DNA of 64,000 bases from Puccinia triticina (GCF_026914185.1 NC_070565.1:2604001-2668000), one strand, 5' to 3'; positions 1-12,093 are shown, numbered from the stretch's first letter. The notes: generated by a model not told the origin, from the letters alone. Program-made: numbers and translations.

Positions 1-2017
1 CAAGCTCGATCAGCCTCGACACAGGCAGCCATCCCGGCCCTCTCCTCTCGCGGCGTGTTGGCTGCTTCCACATGGGCGACCGAACAACTTGTTTTTCTCC
101 GGCGAGCGACTGGTTCAGATATCATCTTGGAACGGTCGATCAACACGCCGATTGTAAGCATCATTGTTGCTTGGCTTGCCACTCGAGTCGCGCCCGTCGC
201 CTGGTCACTAGCCCCCTCACGAACTGACTGTTGGTTCTGGGCTGTTTGATTCGGGATCGAGGAACGTCAAGTTGAAGACTCCCTGATGGCAGAAGCACCT
301 TCCCTGGATCCGGGTCTGTCCCAGCAGGCGGGATGGCACTCATGCCGAAGAATTCCTTTGCCTACACGTTTGGTGTGCAAAGTTGTGCCGAAAGGAGGGC
401 AACTCTCCCATCATATCTGTAGGGCTGTTTGCAGTTGTATGTACTTCCTCTATCTCTTTTCTCCGTCTTATGTGGCAAAAAAAGGGGAAAAAACTGTGAT
501 TGGAAGTGCAAACTACTCCAGCTCACTTGTCACTATTATACATATACAAATCTTTCGAAACGCACCAGCAACAATTAAGGTGTCAAATGTGATTGTTTCT
601 GCTTGGGGTGTTCCTATGCCCAACATGCACTTTGACCACAACTCAGTTGATTCTGATGTAGTCTGGCTGTTACCGCTCTGGATCAGGTAGATCTTCACTT
701 CAATCCCCAGTTTCTTATCCGTCTACATTCCAAAGGATTCAGCCCAATCAACCGCAACATTTTCATACGATAGGGGTAGAGGAAAATACAGGAACAGTCA
801 TTCAAGGAGATCAAGGTTCCTATCACCTATCAATTCAGATCACTCTGCAGGCGATGAAGGGCACAGCGTTTTGTGCAACTTCCCATGTGGAGTGCCCATC
901 CACAAGCCTGATACGCGTACCTCTGACCAACCTGATCTGAGTAAACTATCGACGCAAAAATAATCTTTTACGACTCCTAAGTATTGCCACCCCGGTCACA
1001 TTTGGCTGTGATGGTCAATACGTCGAGGAGGCTTGTTGAAGCCAACTCGAAAGATGCACTAGATCTGCCGGTCGCCTGGTTCTCGACGTTAGTGTAGAGA
1101 AACGCAGCTTTTCACGCAGCTCAGTCCCTATCATGCTTGCCCCAGACCGGCTGGCTTACCACTTTTGTGAAGTCCTGACCAGAGTTTATGTCTTGTTGCT
1201 TCTGCGCCCGCTTTGATTGATATCTCAAGCCATAATTCTGATCGATCAATTAGGAACCTCGCGTCGGAATCCCAAGAAAAAGGTTGACAATGATGTTCGT
1301 CAAGGAGACCGGTCAGGATCAATCTTCTTTTGATGGTGCACACTTCACGCCTAAGGTTTTTTTATGTCGACTGGGTGCAAACAGAAACGCTGATCCCATT
1401 TCTTTTTTTTTATTTTCATATCAAGATGGCGCAAAATGGTTCAAAGGGGCAAGAATAAAACCTAGGTAAACGGTGGTTCAAACAGGGGTCAACAAACTCT
1501 AGCGGTACAAATGTTGTGAAAAATGCCAAGTGAACTTGAATTTTTTTGAAATAGAGGAGTTTGAAGAATTCTAATCCGCAAGATCTTGTGTCACGTCAGG
1601 TGATGACCAGGATCACAAATTTGGTAACTCGCGAAAACGGAATACAAACTCATTCCGTCCCCATAGTACAAACCTCTGACTTTTTTTGAACCCCAAAATA
1701 CCTTCATATAAGTCTAAGTTCTGGCCTTCAAGCGGAACAAGTTTTCCTTGCGCCTCTAGTTTCCCTGCGGTAGAAAGTAGCAAGCGTCATGGCAGTTTGA
1801 TTCCATTGTGCCACGTGCAAAGGTCGGCTTCCTCATACTTCGTTGAAATCAAGATTTAGCTGAACTTATCAACCACTGAACAACGTCTTCCTGGATCCTT
1901 TAGATTGTCTGTCTGGATTCTCAGAAGAAGATATCAGTTGGCTGAACTTGCATTACTCGTGATAGGATCCCGGCTAGACGAGAGGCCTCCATAACTTCAA
2001 AAACTCAGGAAGAAAAG
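1..2017. other. Left flank, no gene supported
   Basis: One frame is open from the window edge to a stop at 247-249, and a GTAAGC that could be a 5' splice site lies at 154. This could be the 3' end of a gene that starts outside the window, but nothing in it is recognisable. From about 700 to 2017 I see no coding pattern, repeat or RNA gene. The last 100 bases are the presumed promoter and leader of the gene at 2018. Confidence 0.3.
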
Positions 2018-4334
2018 ATGTCAATCCTAGAATCCCTCCCGTGTCCTCATTCACCGTGGCTAGCATCGATAGGTATCCCGCTAGAGTTCTTTCAAGCTAT
2101 ATTTTTGCATCCATATTTCCAAATCAACTACCCAAAGTCAACCAGGTGGTACCGAATACTAGTGATACCGATCTGCGTCTATTTGGCACTTGCGACAGTA
2201 GTTCGAAGGACCATTTTACCTACAGATGAATATTCACATTTTAACTTTTGTTTTGTTACTATGCCCACGTTCCATTTTATTTGCCTAAGTATCATTTATG
2301 GCTTTCACCAAGGTCCGGTTTTCAAATCCGAAGTCGAGCTATTCAACCACCATTGGAATGCTGAAGCTCAAGAGAACGCCGGAAAAAATGAATTAGAAGA
2401 ACAAGCTCACCCGGTGAACAAATCAGAGGTCAAAGATTCGTCCAATTGTTCAAGGAATCGTAAATCTAAATCCAAACCACGATCAGACGTTGTCAATAAT
2501 CTCACAAACGAAAGACACAAGGAACTTCCTTCGGCTGATCAAGCGTCTAAAATACAGACTAGTCCAAGGAGGGCCAGTCCAGACAAACCGCCGTCAATTG
2601 GCGAGCTGACTAGATGGATATCGGCATTGATTATGAAGTGAGTATCTACGAAATTTCCTACGTGTTTTTTGCAAGATCAAGCATTCTTGCTTGGGGCTTT
2701 AGAAAGGTAGCCCGAGAAGAAGTCTGACAAATCTATCATTGACACTTAATTTGCATGGTGTTACTTTGATTAGTCCCCGAGGATTGATTTGTACTTGGTC
2801 CCCGCCAGAACATGTCGTACCAATCGAACGGAATTTGAAAATGAAGAAGTTCATGATAAATCTTATCTTGAGGACAGTAATGATGCATTTTTGCTTTCAA
2901 TGCGTTTGTGCAATTGGTGTTGAAGTCCTCATCAACTCGAAAGCGGATATGGATCATTTTTTATTCGAAAGACTCGGTTTAACTCCGTTGACGATTATCA
3001 AATCAGTCTCGGTCAGTTTGAATACATTCTGGAATCTGTTTTCACGCCAAAAAAGAAACTGAATCAACGTCATCCATTTTCGTTATCTGTTGGGAGCAAA
3101 GCCGTTCTTGCTGACAATGACTCTAGCTGTAAGTAATGTTATCACTGACTGAAACTGAACAGGATAAAGGGGGCATGACCAATCGGAAACCAAAATACCC
3201 ACTTGAAAGTTTTTCATCATTCTGACATACTAATCTTTTGTCTCTAAAAAGGGTGGAATCTATAGTGGGTTTTCACTTGCGGGGGGATTATTTAATATAG
3301 TTGAAATTGCAGCCATTTCAATTTTGCGATTGATTCTACCGGATAATAGTTCATTCAGACCAGATCCTGTGAATCCATCAAATTACCCTCCATTGTTTAA
3401 TGATCCTTGGTGCCGGACGAGTTTGACGGAATTTTGGGGTAAAGGTAAATTCCCGAAAGTCCAAATGATCGACCTGATTGATGAAAAAACGATGACCAAA
3501 CCTTTCTTTTACTAAACGAACCATTCTAAAATTGTAAACGCATCCATCATTCTTTAAGGTTGGCAAGCAGTGTTCAGGCATCATTTATTATTTTGTGGGG
3601 CACAACCCATGTACAACATTTTCCGTAGATATGGTCCAACTATTGGAAAATTTGCAGCTGTGATGGGCGCAATGGGATTGAGTGCTGCTATGCACGAGTT
3701 CTGTAAGCAAAAAGAATTATTCTGAAATTGGTCAATAAATCTTTGAAAACTGATCAGTTGCCCTCATCCCCCCTGTCTGATCCTTAGGCCTAGTTTCAGT
3801 GTCAAAAATTGATCCAAATTTTTCTTCTGTTAGAATGTTCCTCAGTCAGGGTATTGGAATTGTTTTAGAGGCTATCTTCAAGAAATTTACTGGTCACAAG
3901 GTCTGTATTTAATTGTTTCAAAAATTCCCAGAATCAAAACAAAGAATCACAAAAGTTTTGATAAATTTATGTGGTGCTCTAATTGTTTTTTGTCTGCTTA
4001 GGTTTCTGGACCCTTAGGTTGGGTGTGGACTTTGGGTTACATGACCCTTAATGGAAGACCAATGGTAAATGCTTGGTGAGCTGTGACAACATCTCCCCAA
4101 TTTCTTTTAATCTGTTTGGATCACCTGAACATTTATATTGAATATATCAAGAACGCTTCTATTCCCAAAATTTTTAAACTTTGTAGGATACAGAACTCTT
4201 TAGGCAGAGGAGTTGTACCATTCAAAGAGTGGAGACTCTTGCATATTTTAGTTCCATTTGGGCCTTTGATCACAGATAAAGTGTATGCTTATATGATGAG
4301 CTGGGTCAAGCTTTTTTGGATTCATTTGGTTTAA
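2018..4334 (+). CDS. Wax synthase-like membrane-bound O-acyltransferase, multi-exon
   Basis: Predicted ER membrane acyltransferase; wax synthases join acyl-CoA to alcohols. Inferred exons: 2018-2637, about 2711-3060, 3063-3128, 3252-3444, 3559-3702, 3788-3900, 4002-4075 and 4187-4334, with GT-AG introns of about 70-125 nt. Phases agree at every junction after 3063. The N-terminus has hydrophobic segments, then a polar linker (2350-2600). SPRGL..TWSPP (about 2770-2810), SLTEFWGK (3420-3443), the block after GWQAVFRHH (3559 on) and AAMHEF (around 3695, holding the expected catalytic His) follow the wax-synthase order. Oddity: an in-frame TGA at 3060-3062 separates two stretches that otherwise read through in one frame. 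A weak intron (GTTTGA at 3016 to AG at 3096) would remove it; otherwise the allele is broken. Some other MBOAT subfamily is possible. Confidence 0.78.
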
Positions 4335-5911
4335 TAAAGCACAATAACCCATAGAAGAAAATTAAGGATGAAAAAAAATTCTTGACAAAAAACGGGGAAA
4401 AACTGAAAAAAAAAAATTGAAGTGTCAGAGTTTATTCTTTCACTCTCACTTCACTTGCTTCATGTTTTCCATTATGCATGTGATGTTTTTCCTTATTTTT
4501 ATGCTTAATCAACACTCCCACAATTTGATCATGTTTTATTTAGTACAGTTAAGCTTGCTAGACTCCAAGAAATTTACTCCATCAGTCCTGACCATCCTGT
4601 TCCCTTGTGCAACAATTGAGCCTCTTCAAGGTTGATGCGCCAAACCAATGCTTACATTTTGGTAGTGTTCTAGTGGGATTCAAGTCATCAAAGCATCCCA
4701 ATTACTTATCACATCTGGGAAAAAAAACATTCAGTGATCTTATGCCATGTGTAGGCCGGCCGCCATAGGAAGACAATCAGGTACCTGTTGTTGGGTACCC
4801 AGCACTTGTTTGTGGATACCTGCTCTCGGAGCTGTCCACATTTGAGGACAGAGAAAAAGCGGGTACCCGGACCAGTGGAAGTTCAAGGGTTATCCCCAAT
4901 CAACAATCTAGAGACCTCCAAATTTTTATCCCTTTGTTAACACATAAGCTTACACAACATACACCACATGCAAAAATGAGGTACATATGAGTATGGTACT
5001 GATTGCACTAACCTGTATATGCATTATGTGACTGTGAGCCCCACCCTTGGGGGTCTCACAGAATGTTACATAGCCTTTCACATGCTTACATCATCACAGA
5101 CTTTCCACGAGTACATAGACTCGCCTCCCCCACCTTCCTAGTCCGGTAGAGAGTTTTCCCTCTCTCCGGTCTAGGTAAGCCATTCCTCCTTTTCCCCTTC
5201 TTCTCCCTCTTCCAGTTGTACTTACAGAGAGAGTTTTCCCTCTCTCCGGTCTAGTTACCTGCAATATAGTCCCCCCCACGATGGTACTAGAACGTTCTCC
5301 GGCTCTTTGCCTCGTCCCTTGCGCCCCTCGACGACAATCAGTGAAGACCCCTATTTAGGAGTCTTACAGTGACATGGAGGACCCGTAATTCTACAGGTCC
5401 CCCTTTGATGCTGATGGAATGTATATAACGTGGGTGAGATTTCATGTTTGTACCACTACAATAAAAAATCTGGAAACTTCCAGCAGCTGAAATGCAGAAA
5501 CTCAAAGGAACCTTGGGGTGATACTCAAGTTTTTTCAAAGGTTATTCCAGCCAAGCTTCAATGCACAGTCACTGTGAAAATTGCACAGTGACTGTGCATG
5601 AAATGGTATGATGTAATACACTGGAGTATGCCACATGTCAACTCCTGGCAGTTTCTAGAGTTTTTTCAAGTAGTGTACACAGTGACTGCACAGAAGGATT
5701 CACAAAGCTGCAAATCTCATTTCAGCTATATGAAAAAAATGTGAGGTAAACTTGACGGTTCATGGTACACACACATCTGTCATAATTTGTGACAGGACTG
5801 TGTAACCTGTAGTGCAATAACAAAACAATTTCCCATGTGGTGAAATTTTCCTAGAGTGATTCAGCTTGTTGTACTGGCCCTGTTGACATTGGGATGATGC
5901 CTGTCATGAAA
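4335..5911. other. Intergenic region with small repeats
   Basis: This is the AT-rich 3' flank of the acyltransferase gene. It is followed by sequence with GGTACC words (4790-4870), also seen near 10.07-10.25 kb. A 27-bp direct repeat lies at 5148-5174 and 5228-5254 (core TTTTCCCTCTCTCCGGTC). The 5000-5290 segment could be part of an old LTR, but I could not define ends. No gene seen. Confidence 0.4.
5561..5598. repeat. Perfect inverted repeat, 16-bp arms
   Basis: ATGCACAGTCACTGTG at 5561-5576 is followed after 6 bp by its exact reverse complement at 5583-5598. The half-word CACAGTGACTG recurs near 5678. It could be a hairpin or a dimeric protein-binding palindrome. It is too far from a gene end to call it a terminator. 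Confidence 0.7.
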
Positions 5912-6041
5912 TGGAGGACTTCCCGTCGCAATCTGGGAGCAATCTGAGAGCCTCCCAGAGTCTCAAAGCCTAAATTTCCCTGCAAAATTTGGCTCAGATC
6001 TGGGTCTAGAAGGGGTTCCCAGATTGAAAGGAAGTCCTCCA
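5912..6041. mobile_element. Small foldback element, about 130 bp
   Basis: Arms of about 25 bp (5912-5937 and 6017-6041; outer part TGGAGGACTTCC against GGAAGTCCTCCA) are inverted around an 80-bp loop. The size and structure suggest a MITE or foldback insertion. No target duplication could be defined. Confidence 0.5.
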
Positions 6042-7206
6042 ATAAGACAGTATTTTAGACTTGATCATATTTGTCAAAAATGGAAAAACCTTGAGGTGTA
6101 AAACACATCTCATTGTAAGCATAATTAAACTTGTGTCAAGTTTCCAAAAGTATACAGGGATTTTTTTTTTTTGTCTTCCTTGGCTCTATACTTCATTGCC
6201 TCCAATTGCCTGAGGCTGTTCCAGTCCAAATCTGCTTGTCAAAATATCACTTATGATTGATAATTTCCTGCATCTCAACAGCACAAATTGAGCATTAATC
6301 TATAATTTTTGGGTACACCACGGGTTGTGGAGGATGGATGCTTGACGCAATGGATTGTGTTGGCTTGACCAGGGCCACCAATTATGGCGGCATATCAGCG
6401 GGGGGCGTCATCCCCCGCGGGCGGCTTGACCCTCTGTGGTGGCTTGACCGCGGTCGCTTAGCGGCACTTTGGCGGCTTGACTGCAGTCTGTTGGCTTGGC
6501 GTTGGCTGCAACATTGGGGAGAGCTCAAAAAACACACCTGTCAGCCAGGTGACTTGAACCCACAACCTGCACCATGTGTGGATGGGACTGCAACAGTAGG
6601 CGCAGTGACTGCGCATGTAACCCCCATGTAAGCAACAGATGTTGCAAAAGGCAGGAGCAAAACTGAGATGTCCGCAGTGTAACTTCATGATCACTTGAAA
6701 AGTTTTGGAGATTTATTCATACAATTTTCTAAATTAACCATGGGAATTCCATTTTTCTGACTTTTTTTTGCAAGTTTTTATAAATGTTTTTTTTTTTTCA
6801 TCACATGTGTAGTCTCTTCATGATATTCAAAGAGGCTTGTAAAAAGACATCAGAAGATATTTTTTGGGTGAGCCTAAATGCACTCCAAACTTTTACTTTG
6901 TGCACTCCACATTTTTGGCTTTGGGGGGCCAGCACTCCAAAAAAGTTGGAGTACCTTGATTTTGTACTCCCAAAACATGGAGTTCCCAGATGGGCACTCC
7001 ATGTTTATTGGAGTACACAACTGGGTACTCCAAAATTGACCAAAATAGGGGAGTGCAGCTAGATGCACCCAAAAAAAATGGAGTGCAAGCCCAAGCACTC
7101 CACCTTTTCAGTGAAGGATTTTGGCTTTGCACTCCAGCTGGCAAATACCAAATGGAGTGCATTGGGGTGCACTCCAAGTCTCTTTTTTTGGAGGGCCCAC
7201 AGCAAT

Positions 7207-8437
7207 CACACCTCTCAATGACAGGTCTGGACCGGTCATCAAGGGGCACAAAACCGGTCATCCAGAGGACTCATACCTCTCAATGACCGGCGCGGACCGG
7301 TCATCAGTCACACCTTTGAATGACTGGTGTGTACCAGTCATTGAGGGGACTCCCACCTCTCAATGACCGGCGCAGACCAGTCATCAGTCACACCTCCCAA
7401 TGACCGGCACAGACCAGCCATCATTCACACCTCCCAATGACCGGCACAGACAGGTCATTGAGAGGACTCACACATCTTGATGATTGGTCAGACCGGTCAT
7501 TGAGGGGACTCACACCTCTCGATGAACGGTCATCACCGGTCATCAAGGTGAGTCACATTTCTTGATGACCAGTCAGATTGAGAGGTGTTATTACATTCAA
7601 TGACTAATCTGACCAGTCATCAAGAGGTGTGAGCTGGTGTGAGTCCTCTTGATGACCTGTGGTGACCGGTCTGTAGAGACTGTAAAATGAAGATGTGTCT
7701 GGTGAGAGTCGAAATCACAACCTCAGCTATGCTGAGACACATACTAGAGTGCTGCCTTTACCAACTAGGCTACAGACGCTTGTGGCTGCCAGCTGGGTGG
7801 TTGGTTGGTAGTGCTCATGGGTCAATCCAACAGCCCTCCATACTGTGGTGATACATCATGGTAGCAGACTAACAGACAACTCAACATGGTCATCAAGAGG
7901 TGTGAGTCCTCTTGATGACCGGTCTGTGGCGGTCATTGGGAGGTGTGAGTCCTCTCGATGACCGGTCATCACCAGTCATCAAGAGGTGTGAGTCCCCTCA
8001 ATGACTGGTCTGTGCCGGTCATCAAGGAGTCAGACCAACCGGTCATTGAGAGTAGCACCTCCCCTTGATGACTGGTACACACCAGTCATCCAGAGGTGTT
8101 ATTCCCCTCAATGACCGGTCTGACCAGTCATTGAGAGATGTGACTCACCTTGATGACTGGTGATGACCGGTCATTGAGAGGTGTTATTACCCTCAATTAC
8201 TGGTCTGACCAATCATTGAGAGGAGGTGTTATTAGCCTTGATGACCGGTCTGTGCCGGTCATTGGGAGGTGTGACCGGTCTGCGGGTCATCGAGAGGTGT
8301 GAGTCCCCTTGGTGACCGGCACAGACCTGTCATCAAGAGGAGATGTTACTCCCCTCAATGACCGGCACAGACTGGTCATCAAGAGGTGTGATTTCCCTCA
8401 ATGACTGGCGGTCCGGTACAGACCGGTCATTGATGAA
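7207..8437. repeat. Array of palindromic GACCGGTC-type repeats (array 1)
   Basis: About 1.2 kb of irregular monomers of 30-45 bp. Each is close to an inverted repeat: CTCTCAATGACCGG ... CCGGTCATTGAGAG, with CAATGA alternating with TGATGA and the centre varying. Monomers are split once by unrelated sequence at 7660-7890 that contains a tRNA-like remnant. The same word makes arrays near 18.9/26.4, 30.5 and 40.2-41.6 kb. The ORFs reading through it are repeat artefacts. Confidence 0.85.
7692..7779 (-). pseudogene. tRNA-Thr(AGT)-like remnant
   Basis: On the minus strand the sequence has an acceptor-like 5' end pairing at 6 of 7 positions with the 3' end, a D-arm (GCC/GGC with AGTTGGT), a CTAGTAT loop with anticodon AGT, and a degenerate T-arm around TTTCGACT. 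Extra bases after the anticodon and mismatched stems argue for a pseudogene or a SINE-like head rather than a working tRNA. It lies inside the nested element. Confidence 0.5.
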
Positions 8438-9973
8438 AGAAGACAAAGAACTAAGAGTATTATTTCTTGTTAGATAATCTAGACTTATGATTTATATACA
8501 ATTTATTTTGTCTAGAGAGTTGAGGGTAAAAGATGTTTTTACCTAAGAGCAGGAGATTGGCTGCTCTCTACTGATTAAACTTGAGAGAAAAAGAAAAGAA
8601 CAGAGATGAAGCTCTGCGAAACCGTTTGGTCTGTTTCCCAACCCAAGATAACTTGTCATCAGTTTTCTTGCTCTGCCCTACGGTGCAGCCCAAGTTTGGT
8701 TCTTACACGTAAAGAACCGTTGCTGAACGCTATCCCGCTTTTTCAAGCTTTGGAGAAACAACGTAGTAAACTCGCGACGTTATCTGCAGTTTTAGCAGCC
8801 GCGCTCGCTTATTAGTCTTTTTGTTTCCCTTTGCTTTAGCTTTGTAGTTCAGTAACTCACCGATTGTTTCTCCTTCTCTTTGAGAGGAATTGGTGGTTTT
8901 GATTTCTTTTGCGTCGACTTTGTCTAGCAGAAAGTGAGCAGTGCATTAGCTCCAGCCTTATCTCTATCTTCCAGTATTGATCCCACCGCTTACCTTTGGC
9001 GCTTGTGGTGATCCTTTCAGATAATGACTTTCGGTCGGGATTTTCCTCAAGCCGAGTCTTGCCGCTTGCTTCCGTTGGACCTGTAAGCACCAGAGGTGTA
9101 AACAGAGTTTTTCCAACATCAGCCGCTCTGCGCTTGGACTGCGGAAGGGTTTGCTTTGCTTACCATCTTCCGCAGCTGTTTTGGCTCGCGGCATTCTTCT
9201 CAATTTATGAGAAGAATGCCGGTCCCCTGAGACCATAATCTCACAATTGAGAGGAGATTTTAATCTGCTCAATGCCGGTCTGTACCAGTCATGGATATCA
9301 GGAGGATCGAGTGGGGTGTGTTTGTACATAGCCCGGTTGAAGTTGTAGGCACTCCAGCTCTGGCTGGAGTGCACAGTACTGCACTCCCCTTTTAAGGAGG
9401 AGAAATATCAGGAATGGAGTGCTGGGGGAATGCACTCCAATCTGATGGAGTGATACTCATGGGCACTCATTACATTTCCTGGCCACTGGAGTTCTTTGTG
9501 GTGCACTCCAAAGAGTCTTGAGTCCCTGGTTGTGCACTCCAATTGACTTGGAGTACTCTAGTCTGTACTCCAACAATCATTGGAGTGCACACTCCATACA
9601 CTCACTTTTGGAGTGCTTTTGGGATTTTTTTGGAGTGCATTTAGGCTGACCCTATTTTTTTTCTTTTTCTAACGCAATGTGGTCAAGCCAACAGCATGAC
9701 TGCGGGTAGGCCAAAGGCGGAATCCTGCCAGTTTTTGACGTCAGGCAGCCCAATTTGGTGGTATTGCACATTTTTCTTTGTCTAGAGTGATGCAGTCAAG
9801 CCAACGGCATGACCACAAATAGCCTGATGTTGGAGCCTTGCCAGTTTTTGATGGTGGGCAGCCCAATCTGGCAAAATTGCCCAGATCAGGTTATGCCTGA
9901 CCAGTGCTCGACCACGGCACAGCGTGGGGTCAAGCCAACAAGTGGCCACCCAAAATTTTCAACCCGTGGTGTA

Positions 9974-10639
9974 GGAAGTTGTGAGACAAAATGATCTATT
10001 TGAATATTGCTTGTACTTGGGAATTAAAACGGTGAAGGTGAAGGGCTGGACCCCACGGGGTACCCAAGAGCCTCCATCCCTGCTGTGGTAATACCCATTG
10101 GAAATATCCAACAGAAAAAATGAAGGGTGATGCTCCCTTGGAAATACCCGAGGATAACGGGTTGGGTTCACGGGTAGATGCGGGTATTTTTCCTGGAGGG
10201 TACCCGCGGATATGCCTGGTAATTATTGGGTATACCTGCAGGTACCCGTTCTCTCCAGCGTATTTCTGGAACTTTGGGAAGTTTACGTTACAGGTTGCCA
10301 AAACTGCCGTAGGACTGGGGAAATAAATTGTATGATAGGTTCAAAGGCTATTACAATCTACGGGTGGTTTGAAAGACCTGCCCCTCTAATAGTACTATGC
10401 AAATAACCAAGAGTCTTGTAATCAATATTTAAGAAAATTGTGGCAGATTCCAAGATAGCTCTTCCTTTTATATAGTAATCTCTATCAGACCTAAATATCT
10501 GATTCAATACATTTTCAGACCGGTTATAACCATGGATAATGTGGTTTTTTGATGATAAGTTCTTTTACTGTTGTTGATGTTATAATTTGTACTACTATAG
10601 TACTAATTCTACTACTACTACTACTACTACTACTACTGA
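9974..10639. other. Intergenic, GGTACCC words and (CTA)n microsatellite
   Basis: No gene is seen. GGTACCCGC-like words recur at 10068-10250, and a CTA trinucleotide run of about 9 units lies at about 10609-10637. Confidence 0.5.
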
Positions 10640-10825
10640 TATGCTAATCTAAGTTCGCTAAAACCTGTAACTCATGGAACTTTGGTTCAAGGGTTTCCCC
10701 TCATCAAAACCACAGAAACCACAAGTTTTAACTCAGTAGGGCTGGCGCAAATACCGCTAACCAGTACCCTAAGCCCCCATTGCCTTTGACACTCCCCTGT
10801 GGCTTTAAAGTGCCTAGGTGGGGGA
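10640..10825 (-). repeat. Dispersed repeat, copy 1 (uninterrupted target)
   Basis: This stretch is homologous, in inverse orientation, to 47471-47644 plus 48106-48130. Shared blocks include the CTCATGGAACTTTGGTTC region, the AACTCAGTAGGGCTGG region and the CCTAGGTGGG end. The site CTAAAAC at 10658-10664 is intact here. In the other copy it is duplicated around a 461-bp insertion. The identity of the repeat itself is unknown. Confidence 0.7.
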
Positions 10826-10911
10826 GCGTGGGGGAAAACCATTGGTGAAAATGGAGGCCCTAATTATATTATTTTCTACTGGAAGGTCTTCTTTCCATTT
10901 GGTAGGGTTTA

Positions 10912-11590
10912 CAGCCCTTTTGACCAGTAGGGATTCCCTCCAGTCAGAGAGGCTGTAGAGCCTCTTTGCATGAAAGGATTTCTTTGACTGGAAGGGAATT
11001 CAAAGAGGCTGTGGAGCCCCTTTGACCAGAAGAGAATCCTTCCAGTCTAAGAGGCTGCAGAGTCCCTTTGACCGGAAGGGAATCCTTCCAGTCAAAGAGG
11101 CTGCAGAGCCCCTTTGACCGGAAGGGAATCCTTCCAGTCAAAGAGGCTGCAGAGTCCCTTTGACCAGAAGGGAATCCTTCCAGTCAAAGAGGCTGCAGAG
11201 TCCCTTTGACCAGAAGGGAATCCTTCCAGTCAAAGAGGCTGAAGAGCCCCTTTGACCGGAAGGGAATCCTTCCAGTCAAAGAGGCTGAAGAGCCCCTTTG
11301 ACCGGAAGGGAATCCTTCCAGTCAAAGAGGCTGCAGAGCCCCTTTGACCGGAAGGGAATCCTTCCAGTCAAAGAGGCTGAAGAGCCCCTTTGACCGGAAG
11401 GGAATCCTTCCAGTCAAAGAGGCTGAAGAGCCCCTTTGACCGGAAGGGAATCCTTCCAGTCAAAGAGGCTGCAGAGCCCCTTTGACCGGAAGGGAATCCT
11501 TCCAGTCAAAGAGGCTGCAGAGCCCCTTTGACCGGAAGGGAATCTTTCCAGTTGAAGAGGCTGTAGAACTCCTTTGACTGGAAGGGAATG
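10912..11590. repeat. 46-bp minisatellite with hairpin monomers
   Basis: About 14-15 tandem copies of a 46-bp unit. Each holds TTTGACCGGAAGG, GAAT, then CCTTCCAGTCAAA (a near-palindrome) and a spacer AGAGGCTGCAGAGCCC. Copies near the edges are more diverged than central ones. The minus-strand frames through it are repeat artefacts. Confidence 0.85.
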
Positions 11591-12093
11591 GACAACTCAG
11601 CAATAGGGATTTATATAATTCCATTTTGTCAAGACAATCAGTGTGCAATCAGCCACTTTACACCTTGGACAACTAGATCCTGGTGCTCCCCCAGGACATA
11701 TGCAACATAAATTTTTGCATATTTCAAGCACCTTGATGGGAAATTAGATGTGAGAATTCCAGCTTAGGTGAACGTTGTCTTTCTCATAAATTGAGAAAGA
11801 TATCGGGAAATAAATTAGCTGCACCGTGATATTGACAGGTGCAGCTGAGGGCGTGGGCCAGGCGCCTCCCTGGGTAGCCGGCCATGCGTCACGGTTGAGC
11901 TGGCGTCAGGCTGTGCCGCGAACTGGGGTTGGCAGCCGATCTCACAGCTCATCCTGACGCCGGCTGTGACCCGCAGCAAGCGGGCGTCCGCATGTTGCCC
12001 GCCGGCCTGGTTTGCTGCTTGGGCGCCTCAAGGGGGCGTCAGGCCGGGTTGCAACCTCTGGCCGGTCAAGGGGCGACATGATGGGGGATCGGC
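11591..12093. other. GC-rich intergenic segment
   Basis: A sharp rise in GC starts near 11830. Words such as GGCGTCAGGC and GCCGGC repeat at 11850-12060. No gene is recognised. It may be the left part of the mobile GC-rich block that runs to 16.9 kb. Confidence 0.4.

Larger units (their letters stand above)
6866..9652. mobile_element. Nested hAT-type non-autonomous element with 8-bp TSD
   Basis: The ends are 24-bp TIRs (6866-6889 and 9629-9652, 23 of 24 paired, core CCTAAATGCACTCCAAA). They are flanked by a perfect 8-bp duplication TATTTTTT at 6858-6865 and 9653-9660. Eight-base duplications are typical of hAT transposons. Both subterminal zones (6880-7190 and 9340-9640) are studded with GGAGTGC/GCACTCC words, as expected for transposase-binding sites. 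The middle holds the CCGG array (7207-8437), a tRNA-like remnant and an AT-rich segment (8440-9240) ending in a hairpin with 12-bp arms (GGCATTCTTCTC, near 9191-9221). No long coding frame is present. Confidence 0.8.
6314..9973. mobile_element. Element A: 3.66-kb TIR transposon, TACACCACGG family, non-coding
   Basis: A perfect 14-bp terminal inverted repeat: TACACCACGGGTTG at 6314 and its reverse complement ending at 9973. The outermost TA may be the target duplication, as in Tc1/mariner. Subterminal zones on both sides (6340-6520 and 9670-9930) repeat a GGCTTGAC/GTCAAGCC word. A 2.79-kb hAT-type element is nested inside (6866-9652); without it element A is about 0.87 kb, close to its relative element B (57710-58710). 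No transposase frame is visible, so it is non-autonomous. A tRNA B-box-like stretch lies near 6540-6560 in reverse orientation. Confidence 0.7.

Noticed and set aside
1..249. 3' end of a gene
   Set aside because: Only 83 codons, with no recognisable motif and an uncertain splice site; left as a note.
5000..5290. Solo copia-type LTR
   Set aside because: Suggestive repeats and a TGGTACTAGAACG stretch, but no TG...CA ends or target duplication could be found.
5561..5598. Terminator hairpin
   Set aside because: Over 1 kb from the nearest gene end, and eukaryotic genes do not use such terminators.
7207..8437. CRISPR-like repeat array
   Set aside because: Monomers are adjacent palindromes without unique spacers, vary in length, and lie in a eukaryotic transposon.
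10912..11648. Minus-strand frames in the minisatellite as a repetitive protein
   Set aside because: They exist only because the 46-bp units lack stops in some registers; they change frame between units.
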